Shown: in pieces, positions 1 to 13,382 of the stretch | How the letters are laid out: each line of letters starts with the position of its first letter | How positions within the stretch are numbered: position 1 is the first letter of the stretch | Source of the DNA: Tetrahymena elliotti 4EA | Lineage: Eukaryota > Ciliophora > Oligohymenophorea > Hymenostomatida > Tetrahymenidae | Reading direction: 5' to 3' | DNA: 64,000 nt | Assembly (NCBI GenBank): GCA_000231825.2 | Contig: JH720377.1 | Span: 1 to 64,000 of the forward strand | Position numbers and translations under genes: made by a program | Notes under the pieces: model-generated | Seen by the model: the letters and a program-made list of their open reading frames with translations, nothing else | What the model was told of the DNA's origin: nothing | Databases searched by the model: none

Positions 1-746
1 AACTTTAAAAATAAAAACGATTACAAAATAATAAGTATCCATTTAAAATTATTTCTTAAAAAAATACTTTTTGATGATTTATTTAAAAGAATCAATAAGA
101 TTTGAAAACTTTTAAAATAAAAAAATAAACTTAATTGCTTCATAAAAATATTACTTTGTTTTATATTAATAAAATTGTTTATGAAATTTCTAATTTTGTT
201 TTTAAAAATTATTTTTTAAAAAGTTAATAATATTCATGATATTTTTAAAAAAATTATTCTAGAAAAAAATTACATACAATCAAAAATATTTCCTAATTAT
301 TTTAATATTTGATTCTCAACCAATAAAAATAAGGTTATCTTGTTTTAGTATAAGAAACAAAATTTAATCCAATATAACTGATGTAAGCAATAAAATTAGC
401 TAAAAATTAACTTTTAATTTAAATAAAATATTTTTTTAGTATTTAAATAAAGAGGTTAAACAATTTTTTTTTTAAATATTACTATGCATAGAATAAAATT
501 ATTAGATTTTGTATTGGAAATTTTTATGACAGTTAATATTCGGTGGTAAATTAATGTTGTTAAATACTTTTAAAATTAAAAAATTTGATTGAAGAAATTA
601 ATATATTAAAAATTTACTAATGAAATATAAAAAGATATTTGATAGGCGCCAATTATAACCTGCTTAAATTTGATATTTAAATTATTAAATTTTTTTTAAG
701 CTTAATAAATTTGGGTATTAAAGCTATTAATCAGCAATATTAAATT
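1..746. other. AT-rich 5' flank of the first gene
   Basis: No reading frame here stays open under the TGA-only code with protein-like composition, and I see no RNA gene. The stretch is dominated by A/T runs. It lies upstream of the plus-strand gene starting at 747 and presumably holds its promoter, but no specific element can be named. Confidence 0.5.
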
Positions 747-2297
747 ATGAGTGAGCATCCTGAACTCAAAAAAGAGCTTTTAAGAGCAAGCAGAATGAAT
801 TCTAATGAATTGAAATGTGCTCTTATATCAATGAATGTTGTTTTTAAAAAAGGATTACAACCTCAAAGCTATTATAAAACTAAATATATTGAGGAACTAA
901 AAAAAAAATATGAAAAGATCCCATACATATCTCCATTCAAGCAAGATAAAAATGATTAAGAGAATTAAAAATATTCACAAAGTAAGAATTCTAATGCAAA
1001 AAGTTCATAGAAAAAAAAAATTTTAGATAGCTCTTCTTAGAAATTTTCATTTTTTGATTCTGCTAATAAAAAATAAACTAAAGATTAAAACTCTGAAAGT
1101 TAAAGTAGATATTATGAAAGCTCATAAAAGAATCCAGTCTTTGGTTTACAGGAATTTAATAAGCACTTAGATAACCTTATCATATAATAATCATAATTAA
1201 AAATCTAGTTTGAAGGTTATAATGAATAAATATAGTCAGTTTTTAATTCAGCTAATAAACAGCAATTCTCGAATGAATTTTAAGTAGAAATTCCAAGTGT
1301 TTTTTTAGAAAGCCCAAAAAAAGTTGAGCCTTTCAACTAAGTTAAGTTTAATAAAAATGTAATTGATGTTATTTAGGAGGAGTATTAATAACTCAATGAA
1401 ACAAAAGAGCATATCTAAGAGTAGGAAATGGAAATCGAATAATAATAATATTCTTTTAGTGAAGAATAAATTAGTGAAGAAAAGTAATAGCCAAAATTGA
1501 CTATGACTACAAAATAAATATAAAATGAATTTAAAGAAATATTTTAATAAAAAAATCAATAAAAAATAAAAGAAGATCATAAAAGAGTTAGTTATATTAA
1601 AAAAGAATAGTTAGAGTACACAAATAATTAATAATAATGTAAATAGTATGATATTTAAAATCAAAATTTATAAAAGATATAAAAGATACTGTTAATTGTA
1701 TTAGCTTTAGTTACTGTTGCTGTACTTTATAATAAATTATTTGCATCAGGTGAGCAGTAGTTACATTTGGTGAGTAGTTAAAATTAGTTTTACAACTATG
1801 AAATGGAGTTTAGAAATTCACTTAAAAATAATGAAATAAGATAAAATTAATACTACTAAGAAGATACTACAACCATTGGAATAATTAGTTATCAGATCTA
1901 AAGTACAGATGCATCTTTTTTTTCTTTTATAATAAATTAACTTTCTTAATTAGACTTTACATTTCTTTTAGATCAAATTTTTTTTGTGTAAATTTATTTT
2001 TTAATTCATAAAAAGTTGAAGATTTTTATAGAGATATCAAGATTGAGATGAAAAATAATAATGGCCAGATTACATTTAGCTAATTAGAGGATAAGCTATT
2101 TAAAATTTGTGGCTAAAGAAATCTTTAACTTTACTTAAGCAAGGTAAATAATTTGATGAATATTCTTAATTTAGAAAAATTTTAATTTTCAAATTTGTTA
2201 AAAATAGCTGAAAAGAGTAATAAATCAAAAAGCTGAGATATATGAATCACTAAATACTGATAAAGAGGCAATTTACATTTTGAAGAATTTCAGCTGA
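747..2297 (+). CDS. HeH/LEM-like membrane protein, putative inner nuclear membrane protein
   Basis: Read with TAA/TAG = Gln this gives 457 residues. Introns are placed at 1903-2015 and 2144-2207; the total stays divisible by three and ends at TGA 2295-2297. Residues about 15-55 (around MNSNELKCALISMNVVF and KTKYIEELKKKYEK) resemble the two-helix HeH/SAP/LEM fold at the N-terminus of Heh/Src1/Man1 proteins. A long Q/S/E-rich linker follows. A single hydrophobic helix at about residues 315-335 (LLIVLALVTVAVLYNKLFA) is the only membrane segment. About 115 residues follow it and could be a divergent MSC-type lumenal domain. Known relatives tether chromatin to the inner nuclear membrane; here that role is inferred. 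The gene is well supported. The first intron has an unusual GTACAG donor, so that junction is the weakest point. A SAP-domain protein of other function is the main alternative. Confidence 0.72.
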
Positions 2298-3375
2298 TTT
2301 ATTTTACTATTTGAAGGAGTTTTTGAATTTTCTTGAATTTGCCGACTTTTTTGAAAATAAATTGTGTTGTTTATTTTTTTATTAACTTATTTGAATTAAT
2401 CAAAAGTGAATTGTGTGGTTGTAGATAATTAATTTAAAAATTTGCTATGTTGTTATTTTAGTAATAGTTAGTTATTTCTTTATGTGATTGTTTAATCGTA
2501 CTTTTATTAATTTTATATTTCAATTGATAGGAGAGAATTCAGTGTAAATCGTCATTTAAATCCATTTAATTAATTTATTTATCTTTTTCTTTCTTCTTTA
2601 ATTATTCTTTGGAATGGAAAGATTGAGAAATTTGATAAAAACCCTTTTATTCTTAAGGATTGATATGTAGACTCTCATGGGTATGTAATAAAATTTGAAT
2701 ATTTTGATGATGATATCTTCTAGATGCTTTATGTAAAAAAACATTAATAAATTTGTATGGTTACATTGTTAAATTAGAAAGAGTGGGGAAAAAAATAAAG
2801 CCAAATGTAAATTGAAAAAAAAAAGGATAAAAAGCATAAAAATAAATTTTAATTTTTGAGATTAAAGTTGGAAGCAAATTGATAACTAAATAAATAAGGT
2901 TTAAATAAAATATGAAAATTTACACTAATTATGTTAATTAAAAGATATTATAGAGAGTTATAAGATATTTTAGAAATAAATTTTTAAACATTTTCGTCAG
3001 AGTTTTATAAATTAATTAAGCTAAGCTCAATAGATGTGACGAAACACAATAGGAAGGACAGAATGTTATACAAAATAAATTATGTGTTATTAAATTTGTT
3101 ATATATGATGCATTATTAGTAGTTTTGTTAATAAATTTATATTAATTTCTTTTGAAAAACTTCCCGATCAAATTTATTTATTTATTCCCTTGAACAGCTA
3201 AGAAATTAGTAAATATATTTTCAGAAATTAAGAAGAGGTAAGGAATTAGGCGGGAGGGTTGTTTGATGAAAAGATAATTTTTGATTGATAATAAAATAAT
3301 GTAAATAGTTTATATAAAGTTGTTGTTATTTGATAATCATTTCTTATCTTTTCAACACCATTTAATTAGCTTCAC
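2298..3375. other. Convergent intergenic stretch
   Basis: This separates the 3' end of the HeH-like gene (+) from the 3' end of the kinase gene (-). Most of it is low-complexity A/T. The only protein-like piece is the interrupted frame at 2610-2882, listed separately. No RNA gene or terminator was recognised. Confidence 0.5.
2610..2882 (+). other. Protein-like reading frame interrupted by one TGA (possible gene fragment)
   Basis: In one frame the stretch 2610-2660 reads as plausible protein (WNGKIEKFDKNPFILKD). It then meets TGA at 2661-2663 and continues in the same frame for 72 more codons to TGA 2880-2882. The second part starts YVDSHGYVIKFEYFDDDIF and ends K-rich. Composition is closer to the coding regions here than to the surrounding spacer. 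It could be a decayed gene fragment, an exon of an unrecognised gene with an intron over the TGA, or chance. No start codon or splice site settles it. Confidence 0.25.
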
Positions 3376-5808
<2,433 letters not shown>

Positions 5809-8800
5809 TTTATTAATAGATTATAAATAGAAGCAAGTTTTACAATATCAAATTATTATTTTTTATTAATACTTTTGTATTGTTGTTTTCTTAATTTTTT
5901 TTTCTTTGTTTTCTTTATTAATTATTTATTTTTATTTAGGTATCAATCATTTAAATACCAATTTCTAATGATTTACAAATGCAAACCAAAAGTGGTTTAA
6001 TAATACAAAGAATTAGGCAATATTTTGAAGGTGGTGGTGAATTAGTATGTTAATTGGTGATGATAAAATATATAGGATATTTCTTCAAAATTATAACGCA
6101 TTATTAATCATACATCTAAATTTCTTTTTCTATTTGAATTTTATTTAATGTATAATAATTAATGCAGAATTTAAATAAGCCGCATCAAATTTTGTGTCAT
6201 ATTCTCCATCTACCTCACATTTATTTTGACACTATTACACTGCAAAAATGAAATATTTGAATTAACTCATTTTCTTCCTTCTACAATTTTTTCTTACAAC
6301 AAATTACTTAAACCTACAAAATAGTAATCTATTATAATTTTTTTTTAATTAGTTTTGTTAGAAGAATTTATTATTTTATATTTAATCTATGCTAAATTTA
6401 TACATAATCAACAAGATTAAATAATATAAATTATTTCTATATTATTTTTCTTACATAATAAGCAACTTACACTAAAAGCTTTCTATTTTAATATTAAAAG
6501 AATTAATGTAAACTTATTTATCTATCTTAACATTTCGTAATTTTTAAGATCAAATAAACCACCGATACTCATCTTTAAACTCAAAATATTATTTAACTTA
6601 CCTTTTGTGTTAAATAACTTGGGTAGAATTCAAAATTATAATTAAATTCTGCCTCTTTCTTCTTTTGAATAGAAAAAAGAAAAAAATTTATAAAATTCTC
6701 TGTTTAGCACTATCAAAATTTGTTTATTTAAAAAAATTATTATATTAATTTTTAGTGTAAATTTGATTAGTGATTGTTTTGTAACTAAAATATTTAAATT
6801 TTATTGTTTAAAAATAGGGGTTGGATAGAGTCAAAAAATATTGACTAGATAAAAATATTTTTTTTAATATTTTTTGACTCGGTTCTCCAAATTAAAGTTA
6901 TTGATTAGACCATACCCCTATTACAGATTTTAAAAATCATAGACATTAAAAAGTTAAAATCTCAATTTAAATTCAGTGCTAATTAGATATTTAATCATCA
7001 GTTTTTAGTGGTGTTTCAATACTTGATGGTTTTGAATAAGTTTTTCTTTTTTAAGCTACTCACTAATAAATTTTGATTGTATATTTCTTTTATTTCATTG
7101 AAAATTATTTTAAATAAGAAAAAATTGGATAAATTTTATATCAATAAGATGAAAATTTAGGATAAAAATCAATTTAAGCACATGAATAAATCTTTTGAGA
7201 AAAGATTAATATAAATTTATGGAGTTTTTTTCTCAAGAAAAGTTTAAATTTATGGAAATACTTTTTATTATAATTTTACCTAATTAGTTTAGCCTTTTTT
7301 GAGGAATTCTTACAAATAATTCATTCAAATATTACTAACACACAAATATTTCAAAAGTATATATTATAGAATTATATTAAATTTTAGCAAAAATAATCTG
7401 AAGCAATCTCACTATTTTCTTTATTATTAAGTGTAATAATTATTTCTTAAACTTAAAAATGACCAAACAAAATGAAATATCATATTTTATATCATTGACA
7501 GTTAAAAATATATTTATTGCCTCCATTTATAAATTAAAGCCAAAAACTTTAATAATGTGTTCAAATAATCATTAAAATGAATAGATTTCATACATTTTTT
7601 AAGAAAAAATAAATTATTTAGTTGTATTAAAATTTAAAATGATCGATCCTATTCTATCAATGTTCCTTTAAAAAGTTTTAAAATTTTACACATACTAATC
7701 CCTAAGCTGTATTGAAATCTATCCGAAATAAGATCATTTTAAAAAATTTATTTCAGACTAATTTCCTACTTTAATAATTACTTAAAGTAATTCAACTGTT
7801 GTCACTTGATATTTATGAATATGAATACTATTAGAATATCAATGCATTTTTAAAAAAATAATTATGAAACATAATCCTTTTAAATAAATATTTTCCATAC
7901 ATTTATTAAAGTTTAATATCAAAGTTAGGTAAAATTAAGCCATTTTCTTTAATAGATTCGACTCATCTCTTAAATTAAATTTATAATCTGAATGTTTTAA
8001 AGAATAAATATTGTGTATTTATTTAGAGGTGTTAACAAATATTTGAAATAAAAATGATTTTTAGAATGAAAGATAAAAATATTAATTATTCAACTAGCGA
8101 TTAAAAATATCAAGGAATTTTATTTTTATTTAATAATATATGTTGAGAAAATATGATTTAAGGTTAAAAAAACAAATAGAATTGCTTTTAATTCAAAAAT
8201 AATTAATATTCGAACCATCAAGTTTTTTCCTCGAACTGTAGTAAACAAAAATATAAAATTTTAATCAAGAAAAAACATTTGAAAATTATTTTAACAAAAA
8301 TTTAAATTTAAAATTACAAATGAGAAATTTAATTAAGCTTTAAAATAATTTGAAAATAAAATAAATTAAATTAGCTAAATGTATTCAATAGGGAGTTAAA
8401 GTTTTTTTTAAATTAATAAGCAATGTATAGGTCAAATAAATATATTTAAAAATTAATTTATTTAAAATAAATATACTTAAGCAAATCAAAACTTTAAAAT
8501 TCTCCCAAAATGTTTTAGAAATTCTAAACAATTTTTAGATGAAGTAAACTTACTTTATTTTACCTTTGTATTAAAAAATGTGCTCAACTAAAAAATCAAT
8601 TTTAAGTTAACTTTTCTTGTTTTCAATAAATAATAAATTTCTCATAAATATGAATTTAGTGATATTTCAAATATTTAGGTTGGAAAAAATTGAATATTTT
8701 TTCTACTGAATAAAAAAAATTTTAATTAATAAAATAATCAAATTAATTTAAATTTTACAAATTCACTCTTTAAATTTATTAAATTAATTTATAATAACAT

Positions 8801-8989
8801 AAAATTAAATTTAATAAACTAATTAATTAACATGGGAACATAAATAAATATTACAGGTATAAAATGGATTTGAAGTTTTAGTTGTAGAATATAAAAAGAA
8901 GTCAAAAATACATTTTATAAAATGAAATAAAATATAATTCAAATAAATTATTTTAGAATAAATCATTTATTTATTTTAAGTAGAAATAA
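5809..8989. other. 3.2-kb AT-rich spacer without recognisable genes
   Basis: This is the longest gene-free stretch in the window, between the 5' end of the kinase gene and the 3' end of the SQR gene. I found no frame with the codon use of the real genes and no tRNA or snRNA signature. The one structured segment is the imperfect palindrome at 6812-6922. Confidence 0.55.
6812..6922. repeat. Imperfect palindrome, about 110 bp
   Basis: The left arm begins AATAGGGGT and ends GAGTCAAAAAATATT (6828-6842). The right arm is its reverse complement: AATATTTTTTGACTC at 6866-6880 and ACCCCTATT at the outer end near 6914-6922. The inner 15 bp match perfectly. The right arm carries an extra segment of about 25 nt between the matching blocks. 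The loop is T-rich. It could form a cruciform or RNA hairpin, or be the remnant of a small inverted-repeat element. No target-site duplication is obvious. Confidence 0.6.
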
Positions 8990-10623
8990 TCAAAAAGTGC
9001 TGGTGAAATGTTTTACAATGTGAGGAAGGACACCTTCACGACCGTACCACATACCTCTAGCCATAAAATTCCAATAAGCGAAGGGGAAGAAATCTTTCTT
9101 TAAGTGATAGAATAATCTATGGGGCTTGTCTTGATGTCTATAGAAAGTTTCATCAACAACAGAATCATATTTGAATTCAGCTAGGATAAGTTTCTTATCT
9201 CCTGTGAAGATAGGGCAACTTGTGTAGCCTTCATACTTTTAAGGAAGACTGACTTCACTATTCTTTTATTACCAGATGTGAAGAAGGTTATCAACTAAAA
9301 CAGGGGTTTGACTCATAACAGCAGCAGCAGTTTTTGATGTAGGGAGATTAGAGCTATCACCAATAGACCAAACATTTTTGTATTTCTTATGTAATAAAGT
9401 GGACTTATCAATATCTACAAAACCTGTGGCATCACCAAGTCCGCTTTCAGCAATAAACTTAGGGGCAACTTAAGGGGGAACAGCATGGAGTAAATCGAAT
9501 TTAACTTCAGTGAGGACTTTATTATCTTAGTTTTCAAAAACGGCAACTCTATCTTTACCACGAACTTCAACTAATTTGCTCTTAAGATGGAGATCAATAT
9601 TTTTTTATTTTATAATTTCAGCTAAGGCAGCACTGTATTTAGGTACACCAAAAACTACAGGAATAGTTTTGTGGAATTCTAATTAGGTTTGGCTTCTAAC
9701 ACCATTCTTACGGAAACGTTCTTCGTTCAAATATAAAACTTTTTGAGGAGCTCCACCACACTTAATAGGCATTTAAGGTTCAGTGAAGACAGCCTTACCT
9801 CCTCTGAATTAAGCAGCCAAGTTATTGAACTTAGTGGCATAGTCTTTCCAATAAATGGAACCAACAGGGCAGCTAGGATCATCTAAAGCTTCCTATAAAC
9901 CTTTTCATTTTAAAATAAATTTAAATTTCTATTGGATCTAATTTTTTGATTAATTTTTGATATCTTTAAGATATCTGAAGAAAGATCATTCAATTAATCT
10001 ATTAATCTAAATCAGAAAATTTATTTTTTTAAACTAATCCAAAAATTTATATCATAAATTGACGTTTATTAAAATTTTTATGCCTATCTTTTTGGTTTTT
10101 CCTCCTTTTTTTGCTATTTTATTACAATATTAGGACCTTTTTGCTGTGCTGAACACTTTTTCCTTTGCTTTATGTAAAGCTTTTTTGTTCTTCTCTTCTT
10201 AATTCTTTCTTTGAAGATTGAATAAAAGAAATTACCTTTGATTCCTTTGAAATCAGTTTTGATTCCTGTAGCAATGATAAGGTGGTCGTAACTCCATTCT
10301 CTGCCATCGTCAGTAATGAATTTGTTTTATTCAGGAATAACCTTGGTAACAGAATTAAAGTTAAAATTAATTTTCTTATTGAAAATATCAGCTTGAGATC
10401 TCTATGACTTTTCAGCATCATATATTCCACCACCAACCATGGTCCAAGAAGGTTGGTAGTAGTGGAACCTGGAGGGATCAAAGACTCTAATATGACTTAA
10501 GTTAATTCCCTTTCTGTGACTGAGCTAAGCAGTAATATTTAAACTGGCTGTACCACCACCAATGATGCAAATGGGTGTATGAGTGGCTGTGGCAAATTGA
10601 TATCTAAAGACCCTGTTGAGCAT
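8990..10623 (-). CDS. SQR (SQOR-like): Sulfide:quinone oxidoreductase, mitochondrial type
   Basis: Two exons (10236-10623 and 8990-9900) give 432 residues; the 335-nt intron is GTAATT...AAAAG in phase 1. The N-terminus (MLNRVFRYQFATATH) looks like a mitochondrial presequence. It leads into an FAD-binding Rossmann motif CIIGGGTASLNI (residues 19-30). Family landmarks follow: FHYYQPSWTMVGGG, YDHLIIATGI, PIKCGGAPQKVLYL, SIGDSSNLPTSKTAAAV and YTSCPIFTG. The conserved cysteines of eukaryotic SQR, C177 in KCGGAPQK and C358 in TSCP, are both present. The C-terminus has the usual amphipathic membrane-binding end (FPFAYWNFMARGMWYGREG). SQR oxidises sulfide at the inner mitochondrial membrane and passes electrons to the quinone pool. 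Length matches the animal enzyme. Assignment is confident by alignment from memory of family motifs. Confidence 0.95.
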
Positions 10624-12162
10624 TGCTTTTATTTGAGTTTTTCTAAAAATAGCTTAATTTGAAGTTTGTGATTTTTTTTATTTAATAATTAAATATTTAT
10701 TATTTTGTTTTCAAAATTTATAAAAGCTTGCTTTTAATAAATCTTTTATTGTAAATTTATTAAACAATGTTATTATTTTATTCATCCTAAATAAATTTCC
10801 GGAACTTGTGAAGATCAATACTAATCGTGGCTCAGACAAAAGTATATTTTGAATTTACGCAATTTTTTTCTTTCTAGATTAAAAAAAGAAAAATGGCATT
10901 TTGTATTTTTTTTAGATAGCTTATAATTCTTTATTTACAAACATTCCTCTGAAGTAGGATATAATAATTAATTATAATAATAAATTATAAAATAATTAAA
11001 ACTAGGTTTATTTATTTCTTAGCTCAAGTATAAATTAGGTACAAAACTTGTATTCAATTTTCATTAGCATTCAATCTAAACCATGCTTTTTAGAAAAGGT
11101 AGAGCTTTATTTTGGATTGAATAATTATTATATTTATCTAAGGTTTTTTTAAATTAAATTTCTGATATGAAACTTTTATTCTTGGCTATAATTAAATTAA
11201 TTAATTTCATTTACATTTAAAATCTACTCACTTTAATAAATGTTATTAAATTAATTTTTTGGGTTTATCAGCTCCTTAGCAACAAAAAAATTCATGGTGG
11301 ATTTCAGTAATCATAGCAGGTAAATATCATGAATAGAAAAGTAGAATTACAGAAATAAGAAATAATGTCTTGCTTTCAAAATATCTGATATGGAAATGTG
11401 TTGAAGCTTGCTTTTATTTAGAATATATTGAGAAAATTCGAGAACCCAAGTCACTCTACTTATTTATTATTTTAATGAAATATCTTCTTAGTTAATTCAT
11501 CTTTTTAAACAACTTAAAAAAATATGTTAATTTTAAATGATTCATTTTTAAATTTAGAAAAGTTTTAATGACCTTCATATATCTAAGATAAAATCTATTT
11601 TAAGCAAATCAAATTTTTCAAAAAATAATTTTTTAGAATAAAACTTTTTTGACTTTAAATTTCATTTAGAAAAGAAAACAAAGATTTTTTGATAAAATAA
11701 ACAAAAGCTCCAAAAGACATAATTATAAAATTATATAACAAATTATGTAATCTACATAAGGGTATTGTTAAAAAAATTATCATGAAATCAGAATCATCTG
11801 TAAAAATTAAGATTATTTGTTTATTTTGATGATAAAACAGGAGTGGGCTAGTTTTATTTTTTATTAAATTTAAAAGATTAAAAAAATTAAATAAGAATAG
11901 AAAAATTGAAAAATTGAAAAGAAAATAAAGCATCAGATAGATCAATTTGATTATTTAGATTAATTATTGATTTTAGATTTAATTAAATTTTTCACTTTTT
12001 TTCAAAAGATAAAGAAAGATAATAAGAAAAATGTAAAGTTGTTAACAAAAAAAATTCAAGGAACAAAACAAAAAACATAATTTTGAACATAAATAATTTT
12101 ATGAATATTTTTCTTAAAAAGTTTAGTTATTGAATTTATGATAGGACTTTTTAATAAGAATA
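10624..12162. other. Spacer upstream of SQR and downstream of the BTB-like gene
   Basis: No convincing coding frame is present. An antisense-style 96-codon open frame near 11655-11945 is a run of L/F/I codons without a protein-like pattern. The only compositional outlier is the small GC-richer island around 10798-10860, listed separately. SQR promoter elements should lie at its left edge but none can be named. Confidence 0.5.
10798..10872 (+). ncRNA. Candidate small RNA: GC-richer island followed by a T run
   Basis: About 63 nt beginning TCCGGAACTTGTGAAG and ending TTTACGC have clearly more balanced base composition than the flanks and are followed by seven T residues, as a Pol III transcript end would be. 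I compared it by eye with U1-U6, SRP, 5S, telomerase RNA and tRNA and found no match. It might equally be a regulatory region of the neighbouring SQR gene. Strand is assigned only from the T run. Confidence 0.15.
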
Positions 12163-13382
12163 TCACTAATGACTTTAAAGTTACCATATGCTTAGTTTAG
12201 AATTAAAAATATAAGCAATCTTTTCTTCTTCTAAAGTCTTCACCTATCTCTATAAATTTTCTAACTGTGAAATCAGTATTTCGTTTACAAGTTTGGGATT
12301 ATAGAAATCTTTTATTTCTTTAAATAAGCCCATATTCATATTTTTATCTAATGGTAAAAACTTATTAATCATAGTGTGAACTAATTAAGTTTTTTGGCTT
12401 GGATCATAGGTATCTGACTAATTCTAATAGTATTATTGAACTAATTAATTAAATCTTACAACAATTAAAATAAGATCAATATGATAGTCACTTTAAAATT
12501 TTTAGGAGTTAAAGAAATAAATCCTTTCTTAGAAATAAAAGCTTTTCCAAAAATATTATTCAAGTTATTCTTAACTAAGTAAAGATAAAAGAGGCGAAAT
12601 CTAAAAATCTTGAAAATTTGGATTTGAGAACCAAGATACCTTAGACTAAATTATAAACCATTGCTAAAAAAGCATGATACATATAAATTGTGAATATGAT
12701 ATTTAGTTAGTAAAAAATTGTTCAAATAGATGATAAAGAAGAATATCATCATACTTTTATGTAGTATTTAAATGTAACTATTAATTACTAGCATAATTTA
12801 TTAATTGAGTTATAATGTCTTTTGTAAATATGTGCAGTTAAAATGCTCCCAAAAGGCAAATATAAGTTGGGACTTTAGTTGAAGGAAACTATAGTTGACC
12901 ACCAATCAAAAATCCAATAAAATTATTAATATCTTCTCCAGTAATATTTTCACTATATTTTGAGAAATCAACTTCGTTGTAGTTAATTTTGATAAAGAAT
13001 TCTGTTTCTAAGTATTATTTATCCAGAACATATTATGTCTCTTGATTTTAAGCCTTAAACTTAACAACAAACATTTAATTATAATTTGGATCTACATTAT
13101 TTTGTAAAAAAAGCCTCTATTAATCTATTGGCCTGGGTTTTTCCAGTTATATTTAGATTAAGTTCATGTTCTAAACATTCAATCCTTTTTTATAATTTAA
13201 ATGAATAAATGATTATTTCTAATTTTCCAAAATGAAATCATACTAACTGTATATCTAACTTAGAATTAGAAGCTTTGTTAAGCCTCTGTCCATAATTAAC
13301 TATAAATACCAGACAGCAATTAATATTAAGGCTCTCCTAGTGGAAGTTGCTATTACTGTTATTATTGTTAGCCTTAATTCAT
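12163..13382 (-). CDS. Hypothetical protein, possible BTB/POZ-like fold, polyQ start
   Basis: Two exons (13244-13382 and 12163-13184) joined over a 59-nt GTATG...AAG intron give 386 residues. The start MNQGQQ opens an eight-glutamine tract encoded by a mix of TAA, TAG, CAA and CAG. Residues of the second exon include a stretch of alternating strands and helices: FVVKFKAQ, YLETEFFIKI, ITGEDINNFIGFLIGGQLQFP, ICLLGAFQL. This order resembles a BTB/POZ domain, where a short strand pair precedes a helix pair around a 'D.F..FL.fLY' block. A segment reading EKPRPIDQQRLFL could also suggest a ubiquitin-like turn. The C-terminus is a short coiled coil (LISQLENLQRQVKTLEEEK). The gene is well supported; the fold is tentative and the function unknown. 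Confidence 0.7.

Noticed and set aside
1305..1580. Minus-strand 91-codon open frame
   Set aside because: Antisense shadow of the Q/K/E-rich part of the HeH-like gene.
8205..8250. GTTCGAA-type sequence as a possible tRNA T-arm (minus strand)
   Set aside because: No acceptor stem, anticodon arm or D-arm can be drawn around it.
11655..11945. Minus-strand 96-codon open frame rich in F and L
   Set aside because: No protein-like pattern, A/T-run translation only; no splice or homology support.
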